A stretch of DNA of 64,000 nt, taken from positions 22,536,587 to 22,600,586 of the forward strand of contig CM019216.1 in the NCBI GenBank assembly GCA_009741485.1. The letters run 5' to 3'. Positions 1 through 11,751 of the stretch are shown here, in pieces. The notes below the pieces were generated by a model. The model did not search any database. It saw only the letters and a program-made list of their open reading frames with translations, and was not told the origin of the DNA. The stretch's first letter is position 1; every line of letters begins with the position of its first letter. This DNA is from Malurus cyaneus samueli. Lineage: Eukaryota > Chordata > Aves > Passeriformes > Maluridae. Position numbers and translations under genes: made by a program.

Positions 1-276
1 CCCATGGTGTGCAGTGACAGGACATATGGGGATGTTTCAGAGCTGCACCACAGGAGGTTTAGATGAACATCAGGAAGCATTTCTTTACTGAGGGAGTTGT
101 CAAATGCTGGTACCGGCTTCCTAGGGAAGTGGTCAATGCTCCAAGCCTGTCAGGGTTTGAGACATTTGGACAATGCTTTTAATAATTTCATTTAACTTCT
201 AGACAGCCCTGAATTTGTCAGGTAGTTGGACTCAATAATCCTTGTCCATTCTTTCCATCTGAAATAGTCTTATCCC
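1..276 (+). mobile_element. CR1 LINE, 3' end fragment
   Basis: The sequence reads in the CR1 sense direction. It has the block around 70-150 typical of the CR1 3' region (an aggaagcatttctttactga-like stretch followed by the conserved 'aggcttcctagggaagtggt' type of sequence). It ends with the diagnostic tail 'caggtagttggactcaataatcc' near 220-243. The copy is diverged and runs off the left edge. It lies in an intron of FAM83B, in the same orientation as the gene. Confidence 0.82.
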
Positions 277-1679
277 ATCCTTTTCTATTTATTTCATCCT
301 CCTGATTTTGCTGAATTTACCATGTACATAACTTTTCCATTTGCCTCATGATCAGCCCTTCTGGCTATAGCTACTCTTTACAGAGCACGTGTGCTGTGAT
401 CTGCAGCCTGTCCTTGTGGCAATCCTGTGAAGCAAGGCATTATTCTCTATTCACAGGCCTTACATTCCATCATTTCCATATGTGCAGAGTATGTAATCAT
501 CATACAGATTCTTGTTTTTTACTGCCAATGCTAAATTATGGATTTCACTGCCACTAGAATACTTGTAAATTACCAGAAATTAGAGTTGCTAGAAAAACTA
601 TTCCAAGACTTGAAACTACTGTAAATATTGTGATCATTCACAGCCATATTCCAAGCTACTTTTATGTCTTGTGAAGCATTTTGTGTCTCACAGTTGCATG
701 AGATAGATGCTTGTACGTTGATTTATATCAAATGTAAATTTTAGTTTTTCTATAAGTAAACACCTTTTATGTAACAATTTCTGTTAAATGCATTTTTTTC
801 TACATCTCCATAAGAACTTTTTGAAAATTATTATTAGTACAGTCCATAAGCTATTGTAACAACTTCTTCCAAATTTTTCATTTCTATGGGTTTACAAAAA
901 ACAAGTGAGAGTAGGAGAGAAAAAATACAAGACACTGACTTGGTTGAATCAGTTTCATCAGTAGTCTGGGATAAAAATTGGCCTTATTTTTGAGATCCAG
1001 CATGGAAAATTTCACAAGTGCCATTTCCTGAGTTTGCATGAATAAAACATAAAGCTTAATAGAATTCAAAATTAACTACTTCTCTGAGTTCATGCTACCT
1101 ATGCATGTTTTGTTAGCGTCTCTGAATTTAAAAATGTGATTCATCCTGTGATGCAAAACTGATACAAAAATCGTACTGTGGTAAAACTACAAGGGATTCT
1201 GGTGCTAAGTGGTATCATTCAGTGGATCATCTCAGAGTGGAGAATATGTATTTGTAGATGCAGCAGCCTTTTTCAATTAAAATAAAAGTGATCCTGGCTC
1301 CTTTAAGTGTTCTATGATTAGTTGAGATACTTGGAAATCTTACAAACATGTGCATCAGATGATGGAAAGAATTTTTTTTTACATACAAAACTTTTTTCCC
1401 TTATTGAAGACATCTTATGCCAGAACCTCATTTCTGAAGTGGTGGCAATGGAAAAGTAGAATTTCATTTTCTTTGGCCTAGGGAATCTCATCAGCCTTGA
1501 TGACAAAACTGTAACTGGCATCCCTAGGCAGCAAGTTTGATCAGTTTTCTATTCCCTGAAGACCTTAATAATATGCAGTAATGTAATTTTTCTCCTACTG
1601 TTTCTTTGAATTTTAGCCCCCTGGATGCTAAACATGGCCTATAGTAGACCAATTAAAGTATTTTGATTGTCTTTTTCAG
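277..1679 (+). other. FAM83B: FAM83B intron, 3' part
   Basis: This is AT-rich intronic sequence upstream of the penultimate coding exon. It ends in a polypyrimidine stretch and the acceptor 'tgtctttttcag' at 1668-1679. I see no additional exon; open frames here are short and have no recognisable similarity. The intron begins outside the window. Confidence 0.8.
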
Positions 1680-1804
1680 AATATGAGGGTGCGGACAGTG
1701 AAAGGACAAGATTACTATTCTAAAACAGGAGCAAAATTCCATGGAAAAATGGAACAAAAATTTATTCTTGTTGACTGTAAGAAAGTGATATATGGTTCTT
1801 ACAG
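1680..1804 (+). CDS. FAM83B: FAM83B, penultimate coding exon (part of DUF1669)
   Basis: This 125-nt exon lies between an acceptor (tctttttcag|AATATG) and a consensus donor (TTACAG|gtaaga). Read from its first base it encodes about 41 residues beginning [20 protein letters not shown] and containing [17 protein letters not shown]. This is the characteristic FAM83-family DUF1669 segment with the phospholipase-D-like fold, near the second pseudo-catalytic half. It ends with two bases (AG) of a split codon that the first base of the next exon completes as Ser, giving the family signature G-S-Y-S-F-M-W-S-F. FAM83 proteins lack phospholipase activity and act as anchors for casein kinase 1 isoforms. 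FAM83B has been linked to EGFR/RAF signalling. Earlier exons lie left of the window. Assignment to FAM83B instead of a paralogue rests on the long last exon and its C-terminus. Confidence 0.92.
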
Positions 1805-3837
1805 GTAAGATCAATGACTGAAGTGTCTGTAGCAAACCTGTCATCTCAGTACTGCTGCTATATCAAATTTGGGGGTTTTCTAGTTGTGAAAATTCTTCCA
1901 GGAAAGTGCACAGGTATATTTTATTATCTTTTCTGTAATTTAACCAGTTTTCATAGATACTTACTACTAACTGATCTATAGAGATCCTCTGTTCATTTTT
2001 CAAAAATAAGAAATAAAGGATGTAGGTTTTGCTACAGCTGGAGAGTTGCTAAAAAGAGAAAAATCCTTATTTGTCTGATATTGTCTGAATTGTCTTGTTT
2101 AACATTTACTCCAGAAAAGGCTGTCAAAATTACTGCATAAACTGTCTTGGATAGTTTCTCCATGTAATAATTTTCTAAAGCTAATATTAGAGATTTGTTC
2201 TGTGGCTCGCTAGTATATGATGGTCAAAATTCAGAATTGCCTAAGTCTCTCTCTATGTTTTGCTAAGTTTCTTTAGTCTACTTTTTATTTCCAGTGTATG
2301 TGTGCAAAACATAGGCTGGAAAAAACCTAAGTTAAAGCAGAGACAGTCTTAACTCACACATTATTAAATATTTTCCTTCTTTTCATGCTGCACTTTTCTT
2401 CTTTGCCCTACTACTGAGCTACTTTCTGCCAACGTAGTGCCTGGGTGCCAGATTCACAGCTACTGCCTTTCATAGATTTCCAACCCTGTAAGCTTTTGAA
2501 AATCTGACTTTTTATTTCCTCCAAGACTCAGACAGCCCCAAATTCAGACTGACATGTATAAATGGTACTGAGGTAAGTGACAAGTCCATAAATGAATCAG
2601 GGTTAGAGCCTGCAGGGAGAGCCTGCATGCTTTGACATCTACACACAGTGTTACGGTCTGTGAGAATGTGATAGGTTTTCTCATTCCATTTTGAAAAACA
2701 ACACTGTTTGAACACCTTGCACCACAGGGGCAAGAATCATCAAATTCTGGAGAAATCAAGCTTTCTTTGCAAGAGAATCTGGTGATTTGCAATGGGAAAG
2801 ACAAGTCTTTCTGAACTCTGTCACTGAGCTCAAATTCCAAGGTTTTTGTCAAATATTATATATTATTCTTAATTGTGAGAATTAATAGAAAAAAATACAG
2901 CACAATTGATTTAATCTCAATACACTATAACTTCCTGAAAAATACAAAAACAGCAAAAAAACCCTTTATTAGCCAGCTATTTTTGTGAACAAAGCAAACC
3001 TGTTTTCTAACATCTAGAAGAAAAATACAAATAAAATAAATTCATTGCTTTAACTTTTTTACTTTTTTCCATGAAAATAGGATTTCAAAACAGATTTTTG
3101 CTTGGTTGTAATCTACAAATTGTGTGCTTTACACACCATGGTGTTAGTCTTGTTGCAGCATCTTTAATGTACATGTTAATTTATTTCATTTTGTAGCTGA
3201 AAATAATTGCAGCTACTTAGCTTTGAGCATGTATGCAGTCTTTTAGAGCAGAAAAGAGAAAAATTTTCTTCATCAAAACATTATCATTGCAATTAAATGA
3301 AGTTTTCATATCCAATCCAGTGTGCATAATAGAAACTGTAAATATTTTTAAAATTCTGAGCTGCATCTTTTTGATACTGTTTAGAATGAAGTACATTCAA
3401 GATTGTTATTTCAAATGTATTTTTTTCACAACATAATCACAGAGTAAGATTCTCTCACTGAAGAATAAATACAGTGGGCACAGTTAGTCCTGTCATAGTC
3501 TTTGTAGAGGGGATTTCGTTCCATTAGGTATTTGAATTTTCCTCTTGTACGTTTGTGAATACCTTTTTGGAATACTTTTTTATAAGGGCAGTAATAATAG
3601 TTGTTATAGTCTCATTCCCACTCCCACTGAAATCAGTGGAAAATCTCCGGCTGAGTTTAACTGGTATTAGATTAGACCTTCTGAGTCCAAATTACATGAA
3701 TCACACCCACAACTTACTTATTTAGAAAGTGTTTTTACAAACTGAAGCTTTGTGAGAAAGCTTTTTTATCCAGAAGAACGACTGTAATACTTTCTCTCAA
3801 AAGAACTGTATCTAATGACCATTTGTTCTTCTTTCAG
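1805..3837 (+). other. FAM83B: FAM83B last intron
   Basis: The intron is 2033 bp, with donor gtaaga at 1805 and acceptor 'ttcttctttcag' ending at 3837. It is AT-rich. I recognise no repeat family or extra exon in it. An in-frame ATG at 3815 lies inside the polypyrimidine/acceptor region and is not a translation start. Confidence 0.88.
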
Positions 3838-6193
3838 CTTTATGTGGTCGTTTGAAAAAACCAACCTCAGTATGGTTCAAGTTATCACAGGACAGCTCGT
3901 TGAATCCTTTGATGAAGAGTTCAGGACTCTGTATGCCCGTTCTGCTGTTCCTAGCTCATTTGCCCCAGAATTAGTGCGGGTAAACAGTCGCAAGACACTC
4001 TGGGACAATGATACGTACCAACACTCCGTGTCTTCCTTGGCTTCAGTTTCCAGCCAGAGAAACCTTTTTGGTCGGCAAGACAAGGTTCTCAAGATAGATC
4101 CTGTTTGGAATACTCGTGGAAGATACGCAGTAAATGAAATAGAAAAATATGGCTTGAGAAATCAAGGCTATAATAAGCAACCATTTAATCCAGGTTTTAA
4201 TGTTCAAAATCCAATCCAGCAGTATCAACCTAGTGAAAAAAATGAGCACTGGAAGAGACATAGTTATGCTGGGGAGAAGCCAGAAAGGACACCTTACCTA
4301 CTGCTCAACAGAGCTATTAACAGAGCCAACAATCTGTCAAACACGTGGAAAATGTCGTCTGATAGCCTTAGTATTGTGTCTTCTTTACGAGGAGGATATG
4401 CAAATAACTACAATGTGCCCCAACAAAGTTTTGCTGATCAGTTCTCACGACCAAAGGTGAATCTTGCAGAGAGAAATTCAATTGTACGGAGGTCTTTTAA
4501 TGGGACAGACAATCATATCCGCCATCTGCAGCAGAGGATGCCAACCCTTGAGCACACAACAAAATCATTCCTGCGTAACTGGCGAATAAAGTCGTATTTG
4601 AATGATCAGTCAGATTATCCAGTGGAGTCAAATGGGTCAGCCTTAGGTGACAGATATGACAGCTATGACCCTGCTGAAAATCTTAAAGCTCATGCGCTGT
4701 ATTCTCATTCTCGTTTGCGATCGTCATTGGTGTTTCAGCCAACTTTACCTGAACAGCAGGAAGTAAGCAGCTGTGCAAGTTCTTCAAATTCAACCATAAT
4801 TGGGTCAGAGGGAAGTGCAACACCTAAAGGGACATCTAACCATGCACCGAGCATGGAGAATGGAAAAGATCATGTTTTAGAGGAGCTTGGCACAAACTTT
4901 CCTCTTAAATCAGATGCTCCAAACCCCCACAGAATTCATACTGCAGACAATACAAAACCTAATATAAATTCAAATGCAGCTGGCGACTCATCACTGTATT
5001 TGTACTCAACACTGTGTACAGACAAACATGCAGAAAATTTGAAGAACCTTCAAAATGAAAATGCGCTTAAAAGGAGAAGTTTTCCCATGTTTAATTCCAA
5101 GTCCATATTAGATCCTGGTACCAACAAACATGCATCCAATTATGTTTACAGCACATTGACTAGGCAAAGACTTAAGCAACCAGTTAGTCCAAAACTTCCA
5201 GAAGATATGCTGAAAAGTGCTAAAAGTTTGCACAGTGTGACCAACCACTTGCCACAGGAGGAAAAGGACCTGAAAGGAGAGCTAAAGAGCCCGACTGCTA
5301 GCAAGGCAATTTCCATGGCAGCTCTCACTGAAGCTAGCAAGGAGGAGTCCAGTAAGGATTGCGCATCAAAGAAAGAAAGTAAGAGTTCCCCAAGTTTTCT
5401 GAAGAAAGGATCCCAGAAATTGAGGTCACTTCTTAATCTCACACCAGACAAGAAGGAAAACTTGTCAAAAAACAAAGGTCCTGCCTTTTATAGAATGTGT
5501 AGTAGTTCTGACACGTTGGTTTCTGAAGATGAGAATCAAAAGCCAAAGATTTCTGAAAATAAGACAGATTCTTCCCCAAGGAGAAAAAGAAATTCATCAT
5601 CAAATTCTCAAGGTAGCTTGAACAGAAGTAAAGAAGATGTCACTGGGAGTCCAACTAAGTCTCCAAAGTCTCCAAAGTCACCAAAATCTCCAAAAACTCC
5701 ATCTGATGAAAGCAATATAAAATGTCCTCTGTTGTGCCCCCTTGAAAGTAAGTTCATAGAAACTGCAGGAGATGCATCTACTCCAAGGTTTAATACAGAG
5801 CAGATTCAGTATCAAGATGTGAAGGAAATCTCCACAAATGCTACTTCTGAAAGTGCTCCTGTTTCTGCTCTTCAAAGAGCAAGTTCAATGACACCACAGC
5901 TGGCAAGCTCAAAACACAAAGAGGAGCTGAGATCTCGTTTGAGTGAAAGGCGTGTTTATAGTCGCTTTGAGCCGTTCTGTAAGATAGAAAATGCCAGCCA
6001 GCCTGCAGGAAATGCAGCCAACAGCATTTCACATCTACCAGATATCAAAAGCAAGACCTTAGGGAATAATTACAGCAGGGGTAATCACATGGTCAGCTAC
6101 AACTCAACTGCTTACCACCCATTGCAGCCTAATGAGAATAAGCTGAGAGGATTTATGCAAAAATTTGGGAACTTCCTAAACAAAAACAAGTAA
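3838..6193 (+). CDS. FAM83B: FAM83B, terminal coding exon (end of DUF1669 plus C-terminal tail)
   Basis: This uninterrupted exon of 784 residues plus TAA joins the previous exon in frame (AG|C = Ser). It opens with [20 protein letters not shown], the conserved end of DUF1669. The following FDEEF at 3908-3922 fits the F-x-x-x-F motif described for casein kinase 1 binding in this family. The remaining 750 or so residues are low-complexity and rich in Ser, Asn and Lys, as expected for the disordered tail. A run of S-P-K triplets lies at 5648-5701. The protein ends with a short basic/aromatic stretch, [15 protein letters not shown]. The two exons here give about 826 residues, so roughly 185 remain upstream if the bird protein matches my recollection of about 1,011 residues for human FAM83B. 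No frameshift or internal stop is present, so the gene looks intact here. The paralogue call is strong; details of function are family knowledge. Confidence 0.93.
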
Positions 6194-9100
6194 AACTTTT
6201 GTTTTATATGGAAATATAGCAAGACTAGCAAAGCTGGACATTATCTTTACTGGAAAAAGACTCGCAGCTAACTTTTGTAGAGCTTACTTGGATTTCTTCT
6301 TGGGTCTAGGACATTGGAATGAATGTACATATTTTTAAAAATAATAGTTCTAGAATTGTTATACTTAAATCTTTACAGAAATTCTATGTCCAGAAGATAT
6401 CTCAAGGAAGTTGTTTATAGTGTTGATATTGTAAGATTAATTTTATACATTTTCCTTGTGAAGAAAATACATTCTAGCAGATTGTAAGATTAATAAGCAT
6501 GGGGTAAAAAAGATGGGGGATGTTTTTAAACTATACTTACAAAGATATGCCCTTTAAAAATAGGATAGCACTAGGAATAGTGAACTGTATTTTTTCAGCA
6601 TTTATGTACACTTTCAATTGATAAACACAAATCTTAATGCACTGCATGTTACTTACCTTTAATTTTTGAAAATCTCTTTTAGGTTTCATTCTGTTAGTAA
6701 TTTACCCCATAGCATCTATTGAACTGTTTGGGCAGCAGATGTATCTATCTTACTTTATTGACTTTTCTGTGTAATATGATGTTTTCCTGAAGTATTTGGC
6801 ATACAGATTTGAAAGTGACCTTAATTTGAGTTTTCAGACTTGTTTACGTGGTTTAACTAGTGTGAATGTAGAATGAACATTTAAAATAACTATTTATAAA
6901 AAAGGTGCCTTGAACATAACCTACAACTAGTTTAAATTTCAGTGGGTTAATTACATTTGTATAACATGCCAGTATTCTATAATGTCTTCGTTTAAAAAGC
7001 TTTTCTACTACTTTCTTCTATTTGGTGTTTAAAAAAAATTCTGTGGACTTCCATTTCTCAGGTAAGTTTTTGAGTTTCATGTGCAGTAGCCTGTTTTAAA
7101 TGTTGACAGATCTATTTGCAAATCTGGCTTTAATGGCCTTATGTCTGGGTGACTATTACAAGCCCAAGAGGAATTAGGCAGCTAAAAGTGAGATTCTTAA
7201 AAGTCACCACATTGAACAATAAGGCACTATTCATAAGCCAAAGAAAGTATCAGGGAAGGGTGATAGTAGAAAGTGTTAAACTTCAGTGAAGGTGTTGAGG
7301 CATCTAACTTCAGTCTAAGGGACATGTTTGGTTTATCTGAACCTCTATATCATAAAAAAAAAATTTCAATAGTAGGTTAGTGCTTGCAAAGTCACAGGTG
7401 TGATGATGTGTTTGGGCAGCAGCATGGCATTGACTTCTCAGTTGTAGTGTGCAGCTAGAACATCCAACTGGTTTAGCCCATTCTGAGTGTGGAGTTTGAT
7501 TCTTAGAAAGACTCTATTACCATTTAGCTGCAATATATTTCATGACAGTTTTGTTTCAAATTCAGAATGTTTTGAAATTTCACTGCTGAAAGCTTAAAAT
7601 TCTTTTACAGGGTCTTAGTGTTTCAGGACAGTGTTTTAGGAGACAACTTCACTCTTAGATTGAAAGATCCCACTGTGTTCTTTGGAGCAGTGTACCATGG
7701 AGGTCTTGGCATAATTCTTTAGAAAGAAATGCCAAAAAGACATTTCATGTACCAGTTGAAGGTCATTTGTCCTCTCTACCTGTGGCCCCGGGAATAGATT
7801 TTATACGGAAATCTACTTCAGAGAATCTCCACTGGTTCCTATGAAGTCACTGTAGTTAACTTTCAATGATTTCCACAAAGCAGTCAGCTTTTTATTCAAG
7901 CACCTTCTCAGGCAACTTTATTAGGCTCATGCATCATAGCAGTAACTGTTTCATTGTGAAGATGCTAATTATTTATCAGACTGATATGGTTCATATCTCA
8001 ATCCTCTGCCGAAGGTTTAGGTCTCTCCCTTGCCCGTGATGACAAAAGGTTTTATAAATTTCTCTATGAGCGCTGGTAACTTTGTTCATTCCTTGATAAA
8101 ATGTTAACAGTTAGTATTTTTCCCAAACATTCATACTCACATATTCTATCTCAACAGAGGTAACATGTTCAGACCCAAGACAAGGAGTGTTTTGGTACTC
8201 CAGGCATTTTTTCAACATAGGTACAATGATTTCCACAGCTACACAGCCAACAGCAATGCCATACTGCACTTTTTAAAACACTTAATAATTTGTAACCAGT
8301 TGAACAGTTGTCCAAAGCAGTACCTGAATTTATGTGCAGATATTGCAAAAAGTGGTGGGGTTAGTTTTAGGAAGATCTTTAGTTTTCCTTCGTACTCATG
8401 ATCTCTTATGACATACCCTTGTAAGCAGAACAATATTTGGGAAGGAAATGAGAGAGGGACAACAAGGGGCTTGGGGCAAGTTTTGAAGAGACAGTTCTTT
8501 CCATATTTTTATAAACTTTGGGAGATCTACACTGATAAAATGTGGAAATATTTTACTGTATTTTTCAAAGCAGATTACTAGAGAGTCCTGAGAAGGCAGA
8601 TATTTTAATTTACAAAGTTGTCTATGTTTGTAGATACATACTGCAATTTTTTACCTGCACAGAAGATTAAGTGAAGAGCCTGCTCTAGACTTGTTAATGC
8701 AAACAAATCTCTGTAGAACTAGCTTTTTTTTCATGTTTCGATCTCTTCTCAGAGATCCCACATAGGAGTGGTCTGCATTAAGGCTTGATCCGAGGTTAAT
8801 TGAAATGAATTCCACAGACCGCAGGGGAAGTAGGATCAGACACTTAATATACTGACATCACTATTTTAGAAATGTTACAAAACCCCATGCTGCTTTGGGA
8901 GAATAAGTCTCTGCTTGACAACATGGGAAAAGCAGCCTGATGCCCTGCCTACAGCTACAGCTTTAAAGGTTGGGGAGCACACTGGGGAGATACCCACGTG
9001 CAGCGAGGACCAAGTGTTCATTTGTTCCCTCCAGAACCTGTGTTCGTGGGAAAATGCTCACCCAGTATTTTCTGATTTGTCTCATGTCTGCATGGGAACC

Positions 9101-9660
9101 CAGTTGTCCATAAAATAAAAAGGAAATTTGGAGGGGAATGGGGAACTTGCATCAGCAGAGTAAAACGATGTGCAGATTTCTGGAGGGAAAAGTTGGAGTT
9201 TGTATTTTTGAGCTTTGTTTTCCCAGAGCTTGTCTTGATGTTTCCGCCTTTCCAAGGAGATGAGTTTCATTCAATGTGTCCTAAATGTGCTCTGCATGTT
9301 TAAAGGTTTACACCCCGCACACATCCAGTGCCCTCCCAGTTTTGTGAGGTAACAGCTGCTGGCTTGGGAGTTGTGAAACCCATCAGAAATGTCGTGTCAT
9401 TCCTGCATTAAACAAAACCCCTAACAGCACCATCACACATGAGGGTGGCTCTGTGCAGGTTGCTCAGAGTTAGGCAGTGCTGAGCATGGCTTCAGGAGCA
9501 CTGGCAGGAGGAGCAGAGGGCAGTGCAGTGGGACATGCAGGCTCTTCTTACACTGCCCATTCAATCTGTGTCATAAACAAACTGCCCCTGCACACAGCCA
9601 TAATGCATGGTGAATAAATTTCCTCATTTCTTCAGCCCCATAATAAACAGCTTTTAATCT
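6194..9660 (+). other. FAM83B: FAM83B 3' UTR and immediate downstream (end not certain)
   Basis: The sequence after the stop codon is AT-rich and repeat-poor, with scattered ATTTA pentamers. I found no canonical AATAAA before 9114-9119. Further ones lie at 9613-9618 and 9642-9647, and the last is followed by a GU-rich stretch (tgttggttgttctc, about 9681-9694). A 3' UTR of about 2.9-3.5 kb is therefore plausible, but earlier variant signals (for example the TATAAA-like sites near 6894 and 8053) could be used instead. The exact end is inference. Confidence 0.5.
9114..9119 (+). promoter_or_regulatory. First canonical poly(A) signal downstream of FAM83B
   Basis: AATAAA within cataaaataaaaagg. 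By eye it is the first exact match after the stop codon at 6193. No strong GU-rich element follows it directly, so the pair at 9613 and 9642 may be used instead. Confidence 0.35.
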
Positions 9661-10657
9661 GCGTCTCAGATTGGAAAACTGTTGGTTGTTCTCTTATTAA
9701 TGACCTTGCACTGGACTCTTTATTCATGCTAACAAACACGAACTAGATGAGAAGAAAGATTGTAAATCAAGAAAAAGTAAGTTGCCAGCTGTCTGAAAAA
9801 TGAGGGTGGTAGTATTTGTGACAAACCTTGAGAGAAACAAAAAGCTTATCAGGCACTAGATGTTTGCACATAGGTGAAAAATTACTATTCAGAGACAACA
9901 ACTGTTTGATCATTTTTCAGCTTTCTGAAATGTATTAGAAAATGTTGTGGTTTATAAGAGATCATTAAAAAAATACCAAAATCTGCTGCAGAACAATGTA
10001 AAAATAAAATTTAAATTGACTCTTGTAAGCTATATGATAAATACATATGTTTTTTTTCTATTGTAACGTTGTGTGGGGAAGGCTGTACAACCAACAAGTA
10101 TCTTTACAACTGCGTAATGCAGAGGGATCAGTAAGGTTACTGTAGTACCATAGTAGTACCATAATTTATTCCCCCTATCAATGTTGTATTGCACAGCACT
10201 TAGAGATTTTTTAGTATGTTTTCATTTAAGTCTGGAGAGTTGGAGCAACATGAAGAAGCAGTAGTTCATGGATAATTGAGGCATGTTCCTCCCATTTTGT
10301 CTTCACTTGCCTAAGTACGTATTCCATTAGCACCCCAGTGACGAGAGGAGACTGGAATGCTCAAAAGACTGTTCTGCCATTTCACTCCTTATCTCAGAGA
10401 GGTGCTTACAGAGAGATGTCTGGGTGCCTTTATATAGGGTCTGAAATCTTTAATAATTTTCCACTCCAAGAGTTACAGTTAGGTCTACAATTTTCACATT
10501 TTGACATGATGCCAAAGATGTTTCATGTTCTGAGAATACTTTTCTGTACTGAGAAACAGGATGGAAGAAAACATTTGCTCTTGGAGAGGTCCAAACAGGG
10601 CTGCTTTGCTGTTAAGTTACAGTTTTTGCTTTTGTGCTGTTGACTAAGTCATAAAAC
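9661..10657. other. Intergenic, nothing recognised
   Basis: AT-rich non-coding sequence between the presumed FAM83B 3' end and a minus-strand CR1. The open frame at 10338-10643 (101 codons) has no recognisable similarity and I do not call it a gene. Confidence 0.6.
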
Positions 10658-11717
10658 TTGTGCTCCGGACCCTTCACAGCTCCATTGCCCTTCTCTGGAC
10701 ACTCTCCAGCCCGTCAATATCTTTACTGTAGTGAGGGGCACAGAACTGAACATTGCTCAAGGTGTGGCCTCATCAGTGCCAAGCACAGTGTGATAATCCC
10801 AGCCCTGGTCCTGCTGGCCACACTATTGCTGATCCAGCCTCTGCAGAGCCTTCCTACCCTCCAACAAATCAACCCTCTCAGCTCACTTGGTGTCATCTGC
10901 AAACTGACTGAGCGTGCACTTGTTCCCCTCATGCAGATCATCAGTAAAGATACTGAGCAGGGCTCACCCATCTCTGCGCCCTGGGGAGCCTGTGCTGACT
11001 GCCAGTGGGCATTAATTCCATTCACCGCCACACCGTCCAGACTGTTTTTACCCAGGAGCAGTTCATCCATCCAAGTCATGAGCTTCCAGTTTCTCCAGAA
11101 GAATGCTGTGGAAAATGGTGTCCCTGGCATTGGGGTCAGTGACAGGCCTGTAGTTTCCTGCATCCTCCTCTCGTCCTTGTGGATGGGCTTCACACTTGAC
11201 AACTTCCAGGAACCTGGGACCTTTCCAGTTAACCAGAACTGCTGGAAAATGAGCAGAGCTCAGTGAGCACTCCCACCAGCTCCCTCAGTATCTTTAGGTA
11301 GATCCAGTCCAGTCCCTTAGACGTGTGTGTAAGTGGTGAATCAGGTATCTCACTATTTCCACTTGGATTATGGGGGTTTCATTATGCTCCTCATCCTTGT
11401 GTTCCAGCTCAGGGGGCTGATACCCGGAGAAAGCATGTCTTGCTAGTAAAGACAGAGGCAAAGAAGGCATTAAGTACCTCAGTGTTTTCTTCATCCTTTG
11501 TTACTATGTTTCCACCCATCTCCAAGAAAAAATGGAGATTCTCTTCAGCACTCCTCTTGCTGATGTATTTATAGAAAGTTTTTTTATTATCTTATGGCAG
11601 TGGCCAGGTTAAGTTCCAGATGGGGTTTGGCCCTTCTAATTTTTCCCCTGCACAGCCTCTCAGTATCCTTGTAGTCTTCGTGAATAGCCTGTCCCTTCTT
11701 TAAAGAGATATAAATCT
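10658..11717 (-). mobile_element. CR1 LINE, long fragment with reverse-transcriptase coding part
   Basis: Read on the + strand, this is the reverse complement of a CR1 ORF2 region. Hallmarks are 'ccttctctggacactctccagcc' near 10690, 'gtagtgaggggcacagaactgaac' near 10730, 'tggtgtcatctgcaaactgactgag' near 10890, and 'cagtttctccagaagaatgctgtgg' near 11090. Downstream come 'gacaggcctgtagtttcctgcatcctcct' near 11145 and 'tccctcagtatctttaggtagatcc' near 11283. From memory of the family, the junction near 10835-10850 skips roughly 200 bp of the full element, so an internal deletion is likely. The copy carries stops and is not active. The 202-codon + frame at 10658-11266 is an antisense accident of this repeat. 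A T-rich tract abuts its right side. Confidence 0.9.
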
Positions 11718-11720
11718 TTG

Positions 11721-11751
11721 GTTTTTTGTTTTTTTTGTTTTTTTTTTTTTT
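11721..11751. repeat. T-rich simple repeat
   Basis: Nearly pure T broken by two G residues, directly beyond the recognisable CR1 sequence. Confidence 0.9.

Noticed and set aside
3815..3837. ATG at 3815 as the start of a 792-residue protein
   Set aside because: These bases are intron and splice acceptor. The true reading joins the exon at 1680-1804 to 3838, completing a Ser codon and restoring the FAM83 signature across the junction.
4200..4460. 86-codon frame inside the FAM83B exon
   Set aside because: An overlapping alternative frame of the real coding exon, as are the minus-strand frames at 5146-5475 and 5678-6032.
10658..11266. 202-codon + strand frame
   Set aside because: It lies antisense within a recognisable CR1 copy; the frame is a by-product of the repeat.
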